Source of the DNA: Prevotellaceae bacterium
GTDB taxonomy: Bacteria > Bacteroidota > Bacteroidia > Bacteroidales > UBA932
Direction: 5' to 3'
NCBI GenBank assembly: GCA_031278135.1
Contig: JAITKY010000093.1
Location: 1 to 8,427 of the forward strand
DNA length: 8,427 nucleotides
The translations under genes were made by a program, and so were the position numbers. Below are positions 1 to 6,231 of this stretch, piece after piece; position 1 is the stretch's first letter, and every line of letters starts with the position of its first letter. The notes under the pieces were generated by a model. It did no database searches. It was not told the origin of the DNA and was given only the letters and a program-made list of their open reading frames with translations.

Positions 1-65
1 ATGTCTCGGTGTTATCTTGCAATGTCTCGGTGTTATTTTGCAATGTCTCGGTGTTTCTTCTTGCA
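1..65. repeat. Short tandem repeat, about 21-bp unit, three copies
   Basis: Three head-to-tail copies lie at 1-21, 22-42 and 43-65. Each begins ATGTCTCGGTGTT and ends TTGCA. The first two differ at one base and the third is 23 bp long. A degenerate partial copy (ACGTCTCGATGTT) follows at 66-78. Because copy one begins at the first base, the array probably continues beyond the window. The 7-codon period keeps a plus-strand frame open to a stop at 130-132, reading MSRCYLA-like heptads, but this resembles repeat-driven openness rather than a gene. Confidence 0.85.
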
Positions 66-102
66 ACGTCTCGATGTTAAACACCGTATCTTCGCAAAAA
101 AA

Positions 103-460
103 CAGATGAATCAAATCTGTGAACATCTGTGAACATCTGTGGATAAAAGGATCCACAGATTTACACAGATTGTCACAGATGAATCAAATCTGTGAATATC
201 TGTGAACATCTGTGGATAAAAGGATCCACAGATTTACACAGATTTACACAGATGAATCAAATCTGTGAATATCTGTGAATATCTGTGAACATCTGTGGAT
301 AAAAGGATCCACAGATTTACACAGATTTACACAGATGAATCAAATCTGTGAACATCTATGGACATCTGTGGATAAAAGGATCCACAGATTTACACAGATT
401 GTCACAGATGAATCAAATCTGTGAACATCTGTGGATAAAAAAATATAATCCACAGATTAT
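103..460. repeat. Nested palindromic repeat array (CACAGAT/ATCTGTG), five units
   Basis: Five units start with CAGATGAATCAAATCTGTG at 103, 176, 249, 332 and 405, giving periods of 73, 73, 83 and 73 bp. Each unit has two hairpin-forming parts: CACAGAT-GAATCAA-ATCTGTG, then ATCTGTGGAT-AAAAGG-ATCCACAGAT with 10-bp arms and a 6-base loop. Between them sit one to three copies of a 10-bp module AAYATCTGTG, and module number accounts for the length differences. The last unit is degenerate, with the loop region replaced by AAAAAAATATA at about 437-447. The units are contiguous with no unique spacers. Related CACAGAT/ATCTGTG intergenic repeats are, from memory, common in bacterial genomes. Confidence 0.9.
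138..438 (-). promoter_or_regulatory. Five exact DnaA-box 9-mers, one per repeat unit
   Basis: TGTGGATAA, the reverse complement of the canonical DnaA box TTATCCACA, occurs at 138-146, 211-219, 294-302, 367-375 and 430-438. All five have the same orientation. Each forms one arm of a palindrome whose other arm (GGATCCACA) matches the box at 7 of 9 positions. Centre-to-centre distances are 73, 83, 73 and 63 bp, close to whole helical turns. The sequence match is direct. DnaA binding, and an origin-like or DnaA-titrating role, are inference. The sites may simply be part of a repeat that was amplified. Confidence 0.4.
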
Positions 461-504
461 ACAAATCTGGGCAAAGGGCATTTTGTCGTACACCCTTATT
501 AACA

Positions 505-2514
505 TTATTCTTCTTCGTTTAAGCAATATCTTTTAATTACCGAATATGCGTCTTTGACACCCATTTCGCCGGATTTGCTTATGTCGATACATCCTTTTTC
601 GGTGTCTCTCAAATAGATTGATACTAATCCACGATTGAAATATGCTTCTGCGAAATATGGATACTGTTTAATTGCTTTTGTGTATGCTTCGATTGCTTCG
701 GGCATTTTGTCCGACAGACATAGAAGATTTCCGCGATTATAATACAGATAAGCGAAATCGGGATTCAACGATTCAATTTTATTCAGATCGTTGAGCGCTT
801 CCTCATAGTCGTAAACATGCCGGTTGATTGCGTTTGTCGAACTCACGACATTACCTTCGAGATTTAATTTCGGTATGGAATTTTCGATATTTGCAATATA
901 GTTAATCATTTCGCTTTGGACTGTGCTCCGGTTGAGGTAGAAAAAAATATTTGATGGATCGAGCGATATTGCTTTGTTATAATTGTTTATAGCGTTCGAA
1001 AACTCCTGAACCTGCGCCTGCGACATTCCTTTGATAAAATAACCTAATGCTTTAATTTTATTGTCATTGCTCCTGACAAGAATTTCAAATACGGCATTCA
1101 TTTTGTTGATGACAGTATCGTATATCTCACCGTTTTGGTTTGACAATACCACATTTTGCAGATTTTTGTTCTTCAAAAAGTCGTCTATCAACGGGAAGAA
1201 ATATTGTTTATCCAGGGCAAGTATCGATTTCGACACTCCTTCGGTTAACTTGAACAAAGGTTGAAGCATGAGAGCGATATTCCTGTTCTCTAAACGATTG
1301 CTGAATGTTTTTTTCGTGAAATCGGCATCTAAAGCGAGCAGTCTGTTGAAGGTTTTGCTTGTGTCGGCAAATATCGAGAATGTACTGTCGGACGCTTCCT
1401 TACGGAACTGGGTGATTTTTTGTTGTGCAATATCATAATCTTTACGTGCGCCTTCGTAGTCGCCGATTTGATTTTTCGCTATCGAACGGTTCATATACGC
1501 CGTAGCAAAGTCGGAATACAGTTCGATTGCTTTGGTATAGTCCATAATAGCAGCATAATAGTCGTTCAATTCGATTTCGACGGCAGCGCGATTAAAGTAA
1601 ACCAGCACATTGTCGGGGTTGATATCCATCACATGTCCGTAATCGTCAAGCGCATTGTTATAGTCGCCTGTCTGGGAACGTATAAGCGCCCGATTGTAGT
1701 AACTGAGAGCATTATACGGGTCTAAAGCGATGACTTTTGTCAAATCGTTTATAGCGCCGTTGTAATCGTCCAAAGCATACTTTACCAACGCCCTGCTGAA
1801 ATACACGAACGAACTTGTCGAATCGAGCCAGATTGCCTGATCAAGATCTTTCATTGCCTTCCAATTTTCGTTTTGAAGAGCGTAGATGCGCGCTCTGCGG
1901 ATATATCCATTAGGGTCTAAAGTATTAAAATATATTGCTTTATTATAATCTTCCAAAGCCATGACCGTATCTTTGCTCATCAAATACGCCGTTCCTCTGT
2001 TAACTAAAGCATCACTCGAATTAGGCTCATAACGCAAAAAGATATTGAAATCCTCAATTGATTTGTCAAACTTTTGCGACATCAGGTAGGTTATACCCCT
2101 CGAAAAATGAATTCCTGTATTGTCGGGACGTAAATTCATGGCGGTTTCATAATCCTTCATTGCCTCATCGAAACGGTTTAACTGCGAAAATGTTATCGCA
2201 CGATAATGATACGCTTGAGTATAAACAGGATTGATATCTATGGCTTTATTAAAATCCTGCAATGCCCCGATATAGTCGTTAAGGTTATACTTGGCTATTC
2301 CTCTGAAAAAGTATCCGTCATACAAACTGCTATCAGCCTGAATAAGAATACTAAAATCAGTAATAGCATACGCATATCGCGAATTTATCAGATGATCGCG
2401 CCCTCTGCTAAAATAATAATATTTATCGTACTGCGCATAAGAATAAGTATTTACAGCAAGAAACAGTATCAATATAATATTCTTAACAATGCTTTTCAAT
2501 CTATATTTATCCAT
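505..2514 (-). CDS. Exported tetratricopeptide (TPR) repeat protein
   Basis: This is a 669-residue protein that probably serves as an extracytoplasmic scaffold or adaptor; its partner is not known. Residues 1-27 form a Sec signal: a basic start (K3, R5, K7, K11), a hydrophobic core near 13-21, and likely cleavage after SYA27. Residues 32-366 are about ten consecutive TPR motifs with typical NRAL/FSRG, DYNKAI and LDP signatures. Residues 367-486 are a non-TPR linker, partly charged, with no recognised domain. Residues 487-645 hold further TPRs with a roughly 30-residue insertion (about 538-567). The tail GCIDISKSGEMG...KRYC resembles the C-terminus of many Bacteroidota TPR proteins. There is no Shine-Dalgarno. 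A TATTTTTG -7 motif lies 22 bp upstream of the start. Nothing nearby identifies a pathway, so the function beyond protein-protein binding is open. Confidence 0.85.
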   Translation of the reverse strand: MDKYRLKSIVKNIILILFLAVNTYSYAQYDKYYYFSRGRDHLINSRYAYAITDFSILIQADSSLYDGYFFRGIAKYNLNDYIGALQDFNKAIDINPVYTQAYHYRAITFSQLNRFDEAMKDYETAMNLRPDNTGIHFSRGITYLMSQKFDKSIEDFNIFLRYEPNSSDALVNRGTAYLMSKDTVMALEDYNKAIYFNTLDPNGYIRRARIYALQNENWKAMKDLDQAIWLDSTSSFVYFSRALVKYALDDYNGAINDLTKVIALDPYNALSYYNRALIRSQTGDYNNALDDYGHVMDINPDNVLVYFNRAAVEIELNDYYAAIMDYTKAIELYSDFATAYMNRSIAKNQIGDYEGARKDYDIAQQKITQFRKEASDSTFSIFADTSKTFNRLLALDADFTKKTFSNRLENRNIALMLQPLFKLTEGVSKSILALDKQYFFPLIDDFLKNKNLQNVVLSNQNGEIYDTVINKMNAVFEILVRSNDNKIKALGYFIKGMSQAQVQEFSNAINNYNKAISLDPSNIFFYLNRSTVQSEMINYIANIENSIPKLNLEGNVVSSTNAINRHVYDYEEALNDLNKIESLNPDFAYLYYNRGNLLCLSDKMPEAIEAYTKAIKQYPYFAEAYFNRGLVSIYLRDTEKGCIDISKSGEMGVKDAYSVIKRYCLNEEE

Positions 2515-2535
2515 TTATCACAAAAAAAATTCGTA

Positions 2536-2543
2536 CAAAAATA
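2536..2543 (-). promoter_or_regulatory. Putative -7 promoter element for the TPR gene
   Basis: On the minus strand this reads TATTTTTG, matching the Bacteroidota -7 consensus TAnnTTTG. A weak TG element lies 19 bp further upstream, around 2563-2564. The predicted leader would be only about 15 nt, which is short but plausible in this phylum. Confidence 0.4.
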
Positions 2544-2844
2544 ATACAAATTAATCAGTAAACAGATATTTTATTTCCCAAAACGAATTAAAATTTTCAT
2601 TACCGGAATATTGATCCGGCGTAATTATCCGATTCTCTGAAAGTAAGCCGGATTCATAAACTTCAATTCGGACACAAATATTAGCATGGAAAATCAATAT
2701 AAAAAGATACTTTTCGTAACTTTTTTATGTCTGTTTTTCCAAAAAATCGAATATTTGGAACTCTTTTGCCGACAATACAAGAATGCTATTACCGAAATAT
2801 ATTCTCTCGCATTTTTAAGAAAAACATATTACCGAAATTCGTTC
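2544..2844. other. Intergenic region between rng and the TPR gene, no gene recognised
   Basis: This AT-rich spacer lies between the rng stop and the TPR gene's promoter. It contains a 7-bp perfect inverted repeat, ATCCGGC (2614-2620) and GCCGGAT (2647-2653), that is GC-rich against its surroundings, plus a weak AT-rich hairpin with arms TTCCAAA/TTTGGAA at 2737-2743 and 2754-2760. Neither is followed by a convincing T-run, so neither is called a terminator. TATTACCGAAAT occurs twice, near 2787 and 2827. A plus-strand frame beginning at 2686 overlaps the rng 3' end and looks non-coding. Confidence 0.5.
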
Positions 2845-4398
2845 TTACCCATTCGTTTTTTTTCCGTTATCGTCATAAATCTTTGATTCTAAATAACTGA
2901 ACGAAGAATCTGCTTTGATTTTGATACGGCATTTATATTGGAAACACCATTTCAGTCTCAACGAAGGAAATCCTTGTTTCAGATAAGCGGCGACATACGG
3001 ATGCACTGCCACAGTCAGGCGTTTATCTTTTGCTTTACTGACAAAATACGCAATCTGACTCTTTAACTGACTGTCGAACACAACACTCGGAGAAATATGC
3101 CCCGACCCGTGACAAGTCGGACATGTTTCGTCGTTCTTGATATTCAGTTCGGGACGAACTCGTTGACGAGTGATTTGCATAAGCCCGAACTTGGTCAAAG
3201 GCAGGATATTGTGTTTTGCCCTGTCGTTTTCCATCAGTTTCTGTATTTTATTGTACAGCAACGATTTGTTTTCGGAATTATGCATGTCGATAAAATCGAT
3301 GACAATTATTCCTCCTATATCGCGGACTCGGAGTTGCCGTGCTATTTCCTCCGCCGCCAGAAGATTCACTTCAAGAGCGTGCGTTTCCTGACTGTTGCCG
3401 GATTTCATTCTTATTCCGCTGTTTACATCAATAACATGTAGCGCTTCGGTGTGTTCAATTATCATGTATGCACCCGATTTTAGAGATACAACACGTCCAA
3501 ATATGCTTTTTATCTGTTTCGCAACACCATAATGCTCAAAAATCCCTACTTTTCCTCTGTAGAGTTTTACAATTTTCTCTTTTTCAGGCTCAATGTTTGT
3601 TATGAAGCCCTTAATCTCGTTATAGACCGATTGATTGTTAACATAAATATTGTTAAACGAGCCATTTAGCATATCGCGCAAAATGGCTGAGGTACGATTT
3701 ATTTCCCGTATCAACAATTCGGGTTTCTTGAATGTCTTCAGTTTTTTGCAACATTCGTCCCATCGTCCAATCAGCGACGACAGTTCGTCCTTTAAAATTT
3801 CTCCACTCTTCCCCTCGGCGGCTGTTCTTACAATTGCCCCATAATTAGGCGGAAGTTCACTTTTAATCAATCGTCTTAATCGTTTTTTCTCTTCGTTCGA
3901 AGAGATTTTCTGAGAAATTGAAATTTTATCCGAAAAGGGTATCAGCACCATATTTCTTCCTGCAATCGAGATTTCGGAAGTCAGCCGTGGACCCTTTGTC
4001 GAAATAGCCTCTTTGACAATCTGCACCATTATTGGTTGCCCCTGTTTCAAAAAAGAAGTTATTTTGCCTTCTTTTTCAAGAGGTTCTGCCATTTTTGCTT
4101 TTGTAAAAGACTGCTTTTTGGCATTTGAAGTGTTATGAGTAACAAAATTATTCAACGACTGAAAGTGATATCCCAAATCCAGATAGTGAATAAAAGCATC
4201 TTTATCATGCCCTATGTCCACAAATGCGGCATTCAATGATGGCATGATTTTCTTAACTTTACCCAGATAAACATCAGCAACGGAAAAATCGCCGCTCGTA
4301 ATAGTATCTCTACTCAGTTCAACTATTTTCTTGTTTTCGAGTAATGCAATCGAAATACCGGAGGAAGCTACATCGATAACTAACTCCCTGTTAACCAT
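2845..4398 (-). CDS. rng: Ribonuclease G/E family endoribonuclease (RNase G)
   Basis: This 517-residue enzyme belongs to the family that cleaves single-stranded AU-rich RNA in rRNA maturation and mRNA turnover; it is cytoplasmic. An N-terminal RNase H-like/S1 region is visible, with the S1 stretch GDFSVADVYLGKVKKIMPSL at 36-55 and FVDIGHDKDAF at 59-69. The DNase I-like catalytic part has D324 in IDVNSG and D368 in VIDFIDM, equivalent to E. coli RNase E D303 and D346 (Mg2+ ligands). CPTCHGSG at 426-433 is the Zn-link (C426, C429) used for dimerisation. The length fits RNase G, without the RNase E degradosome scaffold. An in-frame ATG at 4447-4449 lies inside a hairpin. I prefer the ATG at 4396-4398, giving MVNRELVIDV, which matches family N-termini. 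It lies downstream of HU and the bL38-type gene on the same strand. Confidence 0.93.
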   Translation of the reverse strand: MVNRELVIDVASSGISIALLENKKIVELSRDTITSGDFSVADVYLGKVKKIMPSLNAAFVDIGHDKDAFIHYLDLGYHFQSLNNFVTHNTSNAKKQSFTKAKMAEPLEKEGKITSFLKQGQPIMVQIVKEAISTKGPRLTSEISIAGRNMVLIPFSDKISISQKISSNEEKKRLRRLIKSELPPNYGAIVRTAAEGKSGEILKDELSSLIGRWDECCKKLKTFKKPELLIREINRTSAILRDMLNGSFNNIYVNNQSVYNEIKGFITNIEPEKEKIVKLYRGKVGIFEHYGVAKQIKSIFGRVVSLKSGAYMIIEHTEALHVIDVNSGIRMKSGNSQETHALEVNLLAAEEIARQLRVRDIGGIIVIDFIDMHNSENKSLLYNKIQKLMENDRAKHNILPLTKFGLMQITRQRVRPELNIKNDETCPTCHGSGHISPSVVFDSQLKSQIAYFVSKAKDKRLTVAVHPYVAAYLKQGFPSLRLKWCFQYKCRIKIKADSSFSYLESKIYDDNGKKTNG

Positions 4399-4447
4399 AA
4401 TACAAAATTTAAATTTCCATTTTACTACAAATATTAAGACAAAACCC

Positions 4448-4470
4448 AAAGACCTCCCACAGAGGTCCTT
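4448..4470 (-). terminator. Hairpin between the bL38-type gene and rng, possible attenuator
   Basis: On the minus strand the RNA can form a stem with arms GACCTC/GAGGTC and loop TGTGG. The stem extends to nine pairs through one G-U and two A-U pairs. It is followed by an interrupted T-rich stretch (TTTGGGTTTTGTCTT). Its place, 37 bp past the bL38-type stop and 50 bp before the rng start, suits partial termination that would keep rng expression below that of HU. The T-tract is broken by GGG, so efficiency is uncertain. Confidence 0.4.
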
Positions 4471-4506
4471 AGGTCCGCCTTTTTCAACTCAATTCGGCGA
4501 CGAAGA

Positions 4507-4599
4507 CTATTTCCTCTTTTTATGCCGGTTCTTACGCAAGCGCTTCTTACGTTTATGAGTTGCCATTTTATGTCTCTTTCTTTTCTTTCCGCTTGGCAT
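4507..4599 (-). CDS. Tiny Lys/Arg-rich ribosomal-type protein (bL38-like)
   Basis: This 30-codon frame starts MPSGKKRKRHKM and ends KNRHKKRK before TAG; about two thirds of the residues are Lys, Arg or His. Such composition is typical of short ribosomal proteins that thread into rRNA. From memory, near-identical proteins are encoded between HU and RNase G across Bacteroidota, and one was assigned as large-subunit protein bL38 in the Flavobacterium johnsoniae ribosome; I cannot verify that here. The start is 5 bp after the HU stop, so translation may be coupled to HU. A second in-frame ATG (codon 12) could give a 19-residue form, but MPSGKK matches the family start I recall. It is too short for most gene callers. 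Confidence 0.8.
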   Translation of the reverse strand: MPSGKKRKRHKMATHKRKKRLRKNRHKKRK

Positions 4600-4604
4600 A
4601 AGGC

Positions 4605-4892
4605 TTATTTTTTAACTGTTCCTTTAACCTTGGATACGAAAACCTTTGCAGGCTTAAAAGCAGGGATAAAATGTTCTGGAATAATAAGAGTAGTATTCTT
4701 AGAAATGTTACGTGCCGTTTTTTGGGCTCGTTTTTTAACGATAAAACTTCCGAATCCGCGAAGATACACGTTTTCATTTTTTGCCAATGAAGATTTTACC
4801 GACTCCATGAATGCTTCTACAGTCTTTTGAACCGTAACCTTCTCTACGCCTGTGCTTTTAGAGACTTCGTTTACAATATCAGCTTTAGTCAT
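4605..4892 (-). CDS. HU-family DNA-binding protein
   Basis: This 95-residue nucleoid protein bends and compacts DNA as a dimer. Residues 1-45 are the helical dimerisation part (MTKADIVNEVSKSTGVEK...). GFGSF at 46-50 is the HU/IHF hallmark. Residues 51-75 form the beta-arm that enters the minor groove, where the usual RNPQTGE is replaced by RNISKNTT (61-68), a Bacteroidota variant. IPAFKPAK at 76-83 is the conserved C-terminal stretch, followed by a basic tail. Length is standard. The start is supported by the family N-terminus and by a well-placed promoter about 54 bp upstream. It is the first gene of a probable HU - bL38-type - rng unit. HU versus IHF-like specificity cannot be decided from sequence. 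Confidence 0.95.
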   Translation of the reverse strand: MTKADIVNEVSKSTGVEKVTVQKTVEAFMESVKSSLAKNENVYLRGFGSFIVKKRAQKTARNISKNTTLIIPEHFIPAFKPAKVFVSKVKGTVKK

Positions 4893-4945
4893 GATAATAA
4901 AATTTATAAAATTTATAATACAAGTTAAACATTATTTTATGTGTG

Positions 4946-4975
4946 CAAAGATAATACTTTTTAATATATTGCAAT
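4946..4975 (-). promoter_or_regulatory. Promoter of the HU operon
   Basis: On the minus strand an exact -7 element TATCTTTG (4946-4953) is preceded, 18 bp upstream, by a -33 TTG (4972-4974). This matches the Bacteroidota sigma-ABfr promoter layout. The leader to the HU start would be just under 50 nt. It is the best-formed promoter in the window, as expected for an abundant nucleoid protein. Confidence 0.7.
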
Positions 4976-5106
4976 ACAATTTTTTCAAAAAAAATTTAAA
5001 TTATCCTTATGAATGTCAAAAATTTATTGCTATATATCTGTTAAAGAACATTTTACTGCTGAAAAATTTTTTTTTCATTTTTCGCTTTTTTTTCAAAAAA
5101 ATCATT
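4976..5106. other. Low-complexity A/T-rich spacer between the porP-like gene and HU
   Basis: Upstream of the HU promoter, and downstream of the porP-like stop, the DNA is dominated by A and T homopolymer runs of up to nine bases (for example 5066-5110). No GC-rich hairpin that could act as a terminator for the porP-like gene is seen. A weak A/T stem could form, but it is not distinguishable from chance in such sequence. Confidence 0.5.
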
Positions 5107-6120
5107 CTAAAATTTGAATCGACTGTCGATTTCTTTCAAAAAACGACGTTTTTTTCGTGCTTTCGAACTGAAATCGCGGTATGCCGGACAATCAACATCT
5201 TTGGGAACAGACCGGTTCAGATGCCACGAAATGAAAATCTCGTGTGTCCCAAATTCTGAGATCCGCGCAAGTTCTCTTACGGCATAATCGAACGAATAGC
5301 CGAGCCTTAAATGCGGTGTCAACGATATTCCCGCCAAAGCGGCAAACTGTCCATGAAAACGCCATAAGCCTCCAACCCAGTATTTGTCGTTATATGAAGC
5401 TGTTATCTTCGATTTTTTGAAGTAGAAAAACGCTCCTGCTTCAAAACGGTTGTAATGGTCGCGATAAACGTGTGATGCTGCCGGTTCAACCGTTATATTC
5501 AGCATGTTAAGTTTGGCAGATGCATACGACCAGATATTCATCGAGTACTCCTTAAAATAAGGAGATGCGATTTTTGGTCCAAGATGCCGTATCGCCGCCC
5601 CGATTTTTACCGGACCTTTGATCTCAATCCCGAAATCGAAATCAGGTTTGCTTTCCGATATATTGGCAAAGTATAACTCTCTGTCGGTCAAATCGTCAAC
5701 CAATGCGCCCGAAGCGTCTTGATTTCTGTTTAGCAACGACGCTGAAATCCCGAACGAAAGTAGCGACTGCGCAAATACCGGAATATAATACGCATACGAT
5801 ACACGCGCTACATAAGTGTTTGTGAACCCAATCTGATCGCCCGTAACCGACAGTCCTACAGCGGAATTGAAACTGTTAAGATATGAATCGAAACTAATGG
5901 CTTCCGTAGTGGGCGCACCTTCCAATCCGACCCATTGCACTCGTCCATGCATAAATACGGATGTTGTAAACGTATTTCCCGTGGCGGCGGGATTGTATAA
6001 GGCTTCGTTGAAATGACGCTGTGAAAGGTCAAAATCACTTTGAGCCGTACAATATCCTCCGCAACTTAATAATAAGCCTATTATCAACATTTTATATCTA
6101 TATATGGCGTTATCCGACAT
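5107..6120 (-). CDS. PorP/SprF-family outer-membrane protein (type IX secretion)
   Basis: This 337-residue protein belongs to the PorP/SprF family, beta-barrel proteins linked to the type IX secretion system and to anchoring of secreted or gliding components. Residues 1-27 are a signal peptide (R8, K10, then MLIIGLLLS, cleavage near TAQ27); a start at M11 is also possible. Family hallmarks are YNPAATGN at 42-49, RVQWVGLEGAPTT at 60-72 and VGLSVTGDQIG at 88-98. Alternating amphipathic strands run to THEIFISWHL at 292-301, a likely final barrel strand. A basic tail follows (CPAYRDFSSKARKKRRF, 311-327). No SprE/PorE, PorK-N or large CTD-bearing substrate is visible beside it. The distance to the restored pepD stop is 48 bp, so co-transcription with pepD is possible. 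C20 sits in a poor lipobox (LLSC); lipidation is unlikely. Confidence 0.85.
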   Translation of the reverse strand: MSDNAIYRYKMLIIGLLLSCGGYCTAQSDFDLSQRHFNEALYNPAATGNTFTTSVFMHGRVQWVGLEGAPTTEAISFDSYLNSFNSAVGLSVTGDQIGFTNTYVARVSYAYYIPVFAQSLLSFGISASLLNRNQDASGALVDDLTDRELYFANISESKPDFDFGIEIKGPVKIGAAIRHLGPKIASPYFKEYSMNIWSYASAKLNMLNITVEPAASHVYRDHYNRFEAGAFFYFKKSKITASYNDKYWVGGLWRFHGQFAALAGISLTPHLRLGYSFDYAVRELARISEFGTHEIFISWHLNRSVPKDVDCPAYRDFSSKARKKRRFLKEIDSRFKF

Positions 6121-6168
6121 AACTGAATCTGTAGCAGTAAAATTACACTATATAAGTAAGTTTAACAA

Positions 6169-6231
6169 TTAAAGATTCTCCAAAGTTGTTGTCAAAAAAT
6201 TCCACCATTTTTCTACCGATGCGATATTCAC
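6169..6231 (-). pseudogene. pepD: Displaced 3' end of pepD, in a different reading frame
   Basis: Directly after the PHSPDEK residues where the main frame stops, the frame one base back reads V-N-I-A-S-V-E-K-W-W-N-F-L and on to ENL before TAA at 6169-6171, 20 residues in all. PepD-family proteins normally continue past HSPDE with just such a helix. Loss of one A from the run at 6232-6235 (four present, five expected) explains the break. Restored, the protein would be 480 residues, close to the usual length of about 485. Confidence 0.8.

Noticed and set aside
103..460. CRISPR array
   Set aside because: The units are contiguous and internally repetitive, with no unique spacers of regular length and no cas genes nearby.
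468..504. Terminator after the TPR gene (AAGGG...CCCTT)
   Set aside because: The stem is only five pairs with a loop of about 14 bases and no T-run on the minus strand.
348..536. Plus-strand 62-codon frame
   Set aside because: It lies mostly inside the palindromic array and overlaps the TPR gene's 3' end; residues repeat with the DNA and no family is recognised.
2686..2886. Plus-strand 66-codon frame with a hydrophobic start (MENQYKKILFVTFLCLFF)
   Set aside because: It overlaps the rng 3' end, has no promoter motif, and AT-rich DNA readily gives Phe/Leu/Ile-rich frames.
4399..4449. N-terminal extension of RNase G from the ATG at 4449
   Set aside because: The upstream ATG falls within the hairpin, and the added 17 residues do not match the family, whose N-terminus fits the ATG at 4398.
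4568..4777. Minus-strand 69-codon frame within HU
   Set aside because: It is an out-of-frame shadow of the HU gene and the small bL38-type gene.
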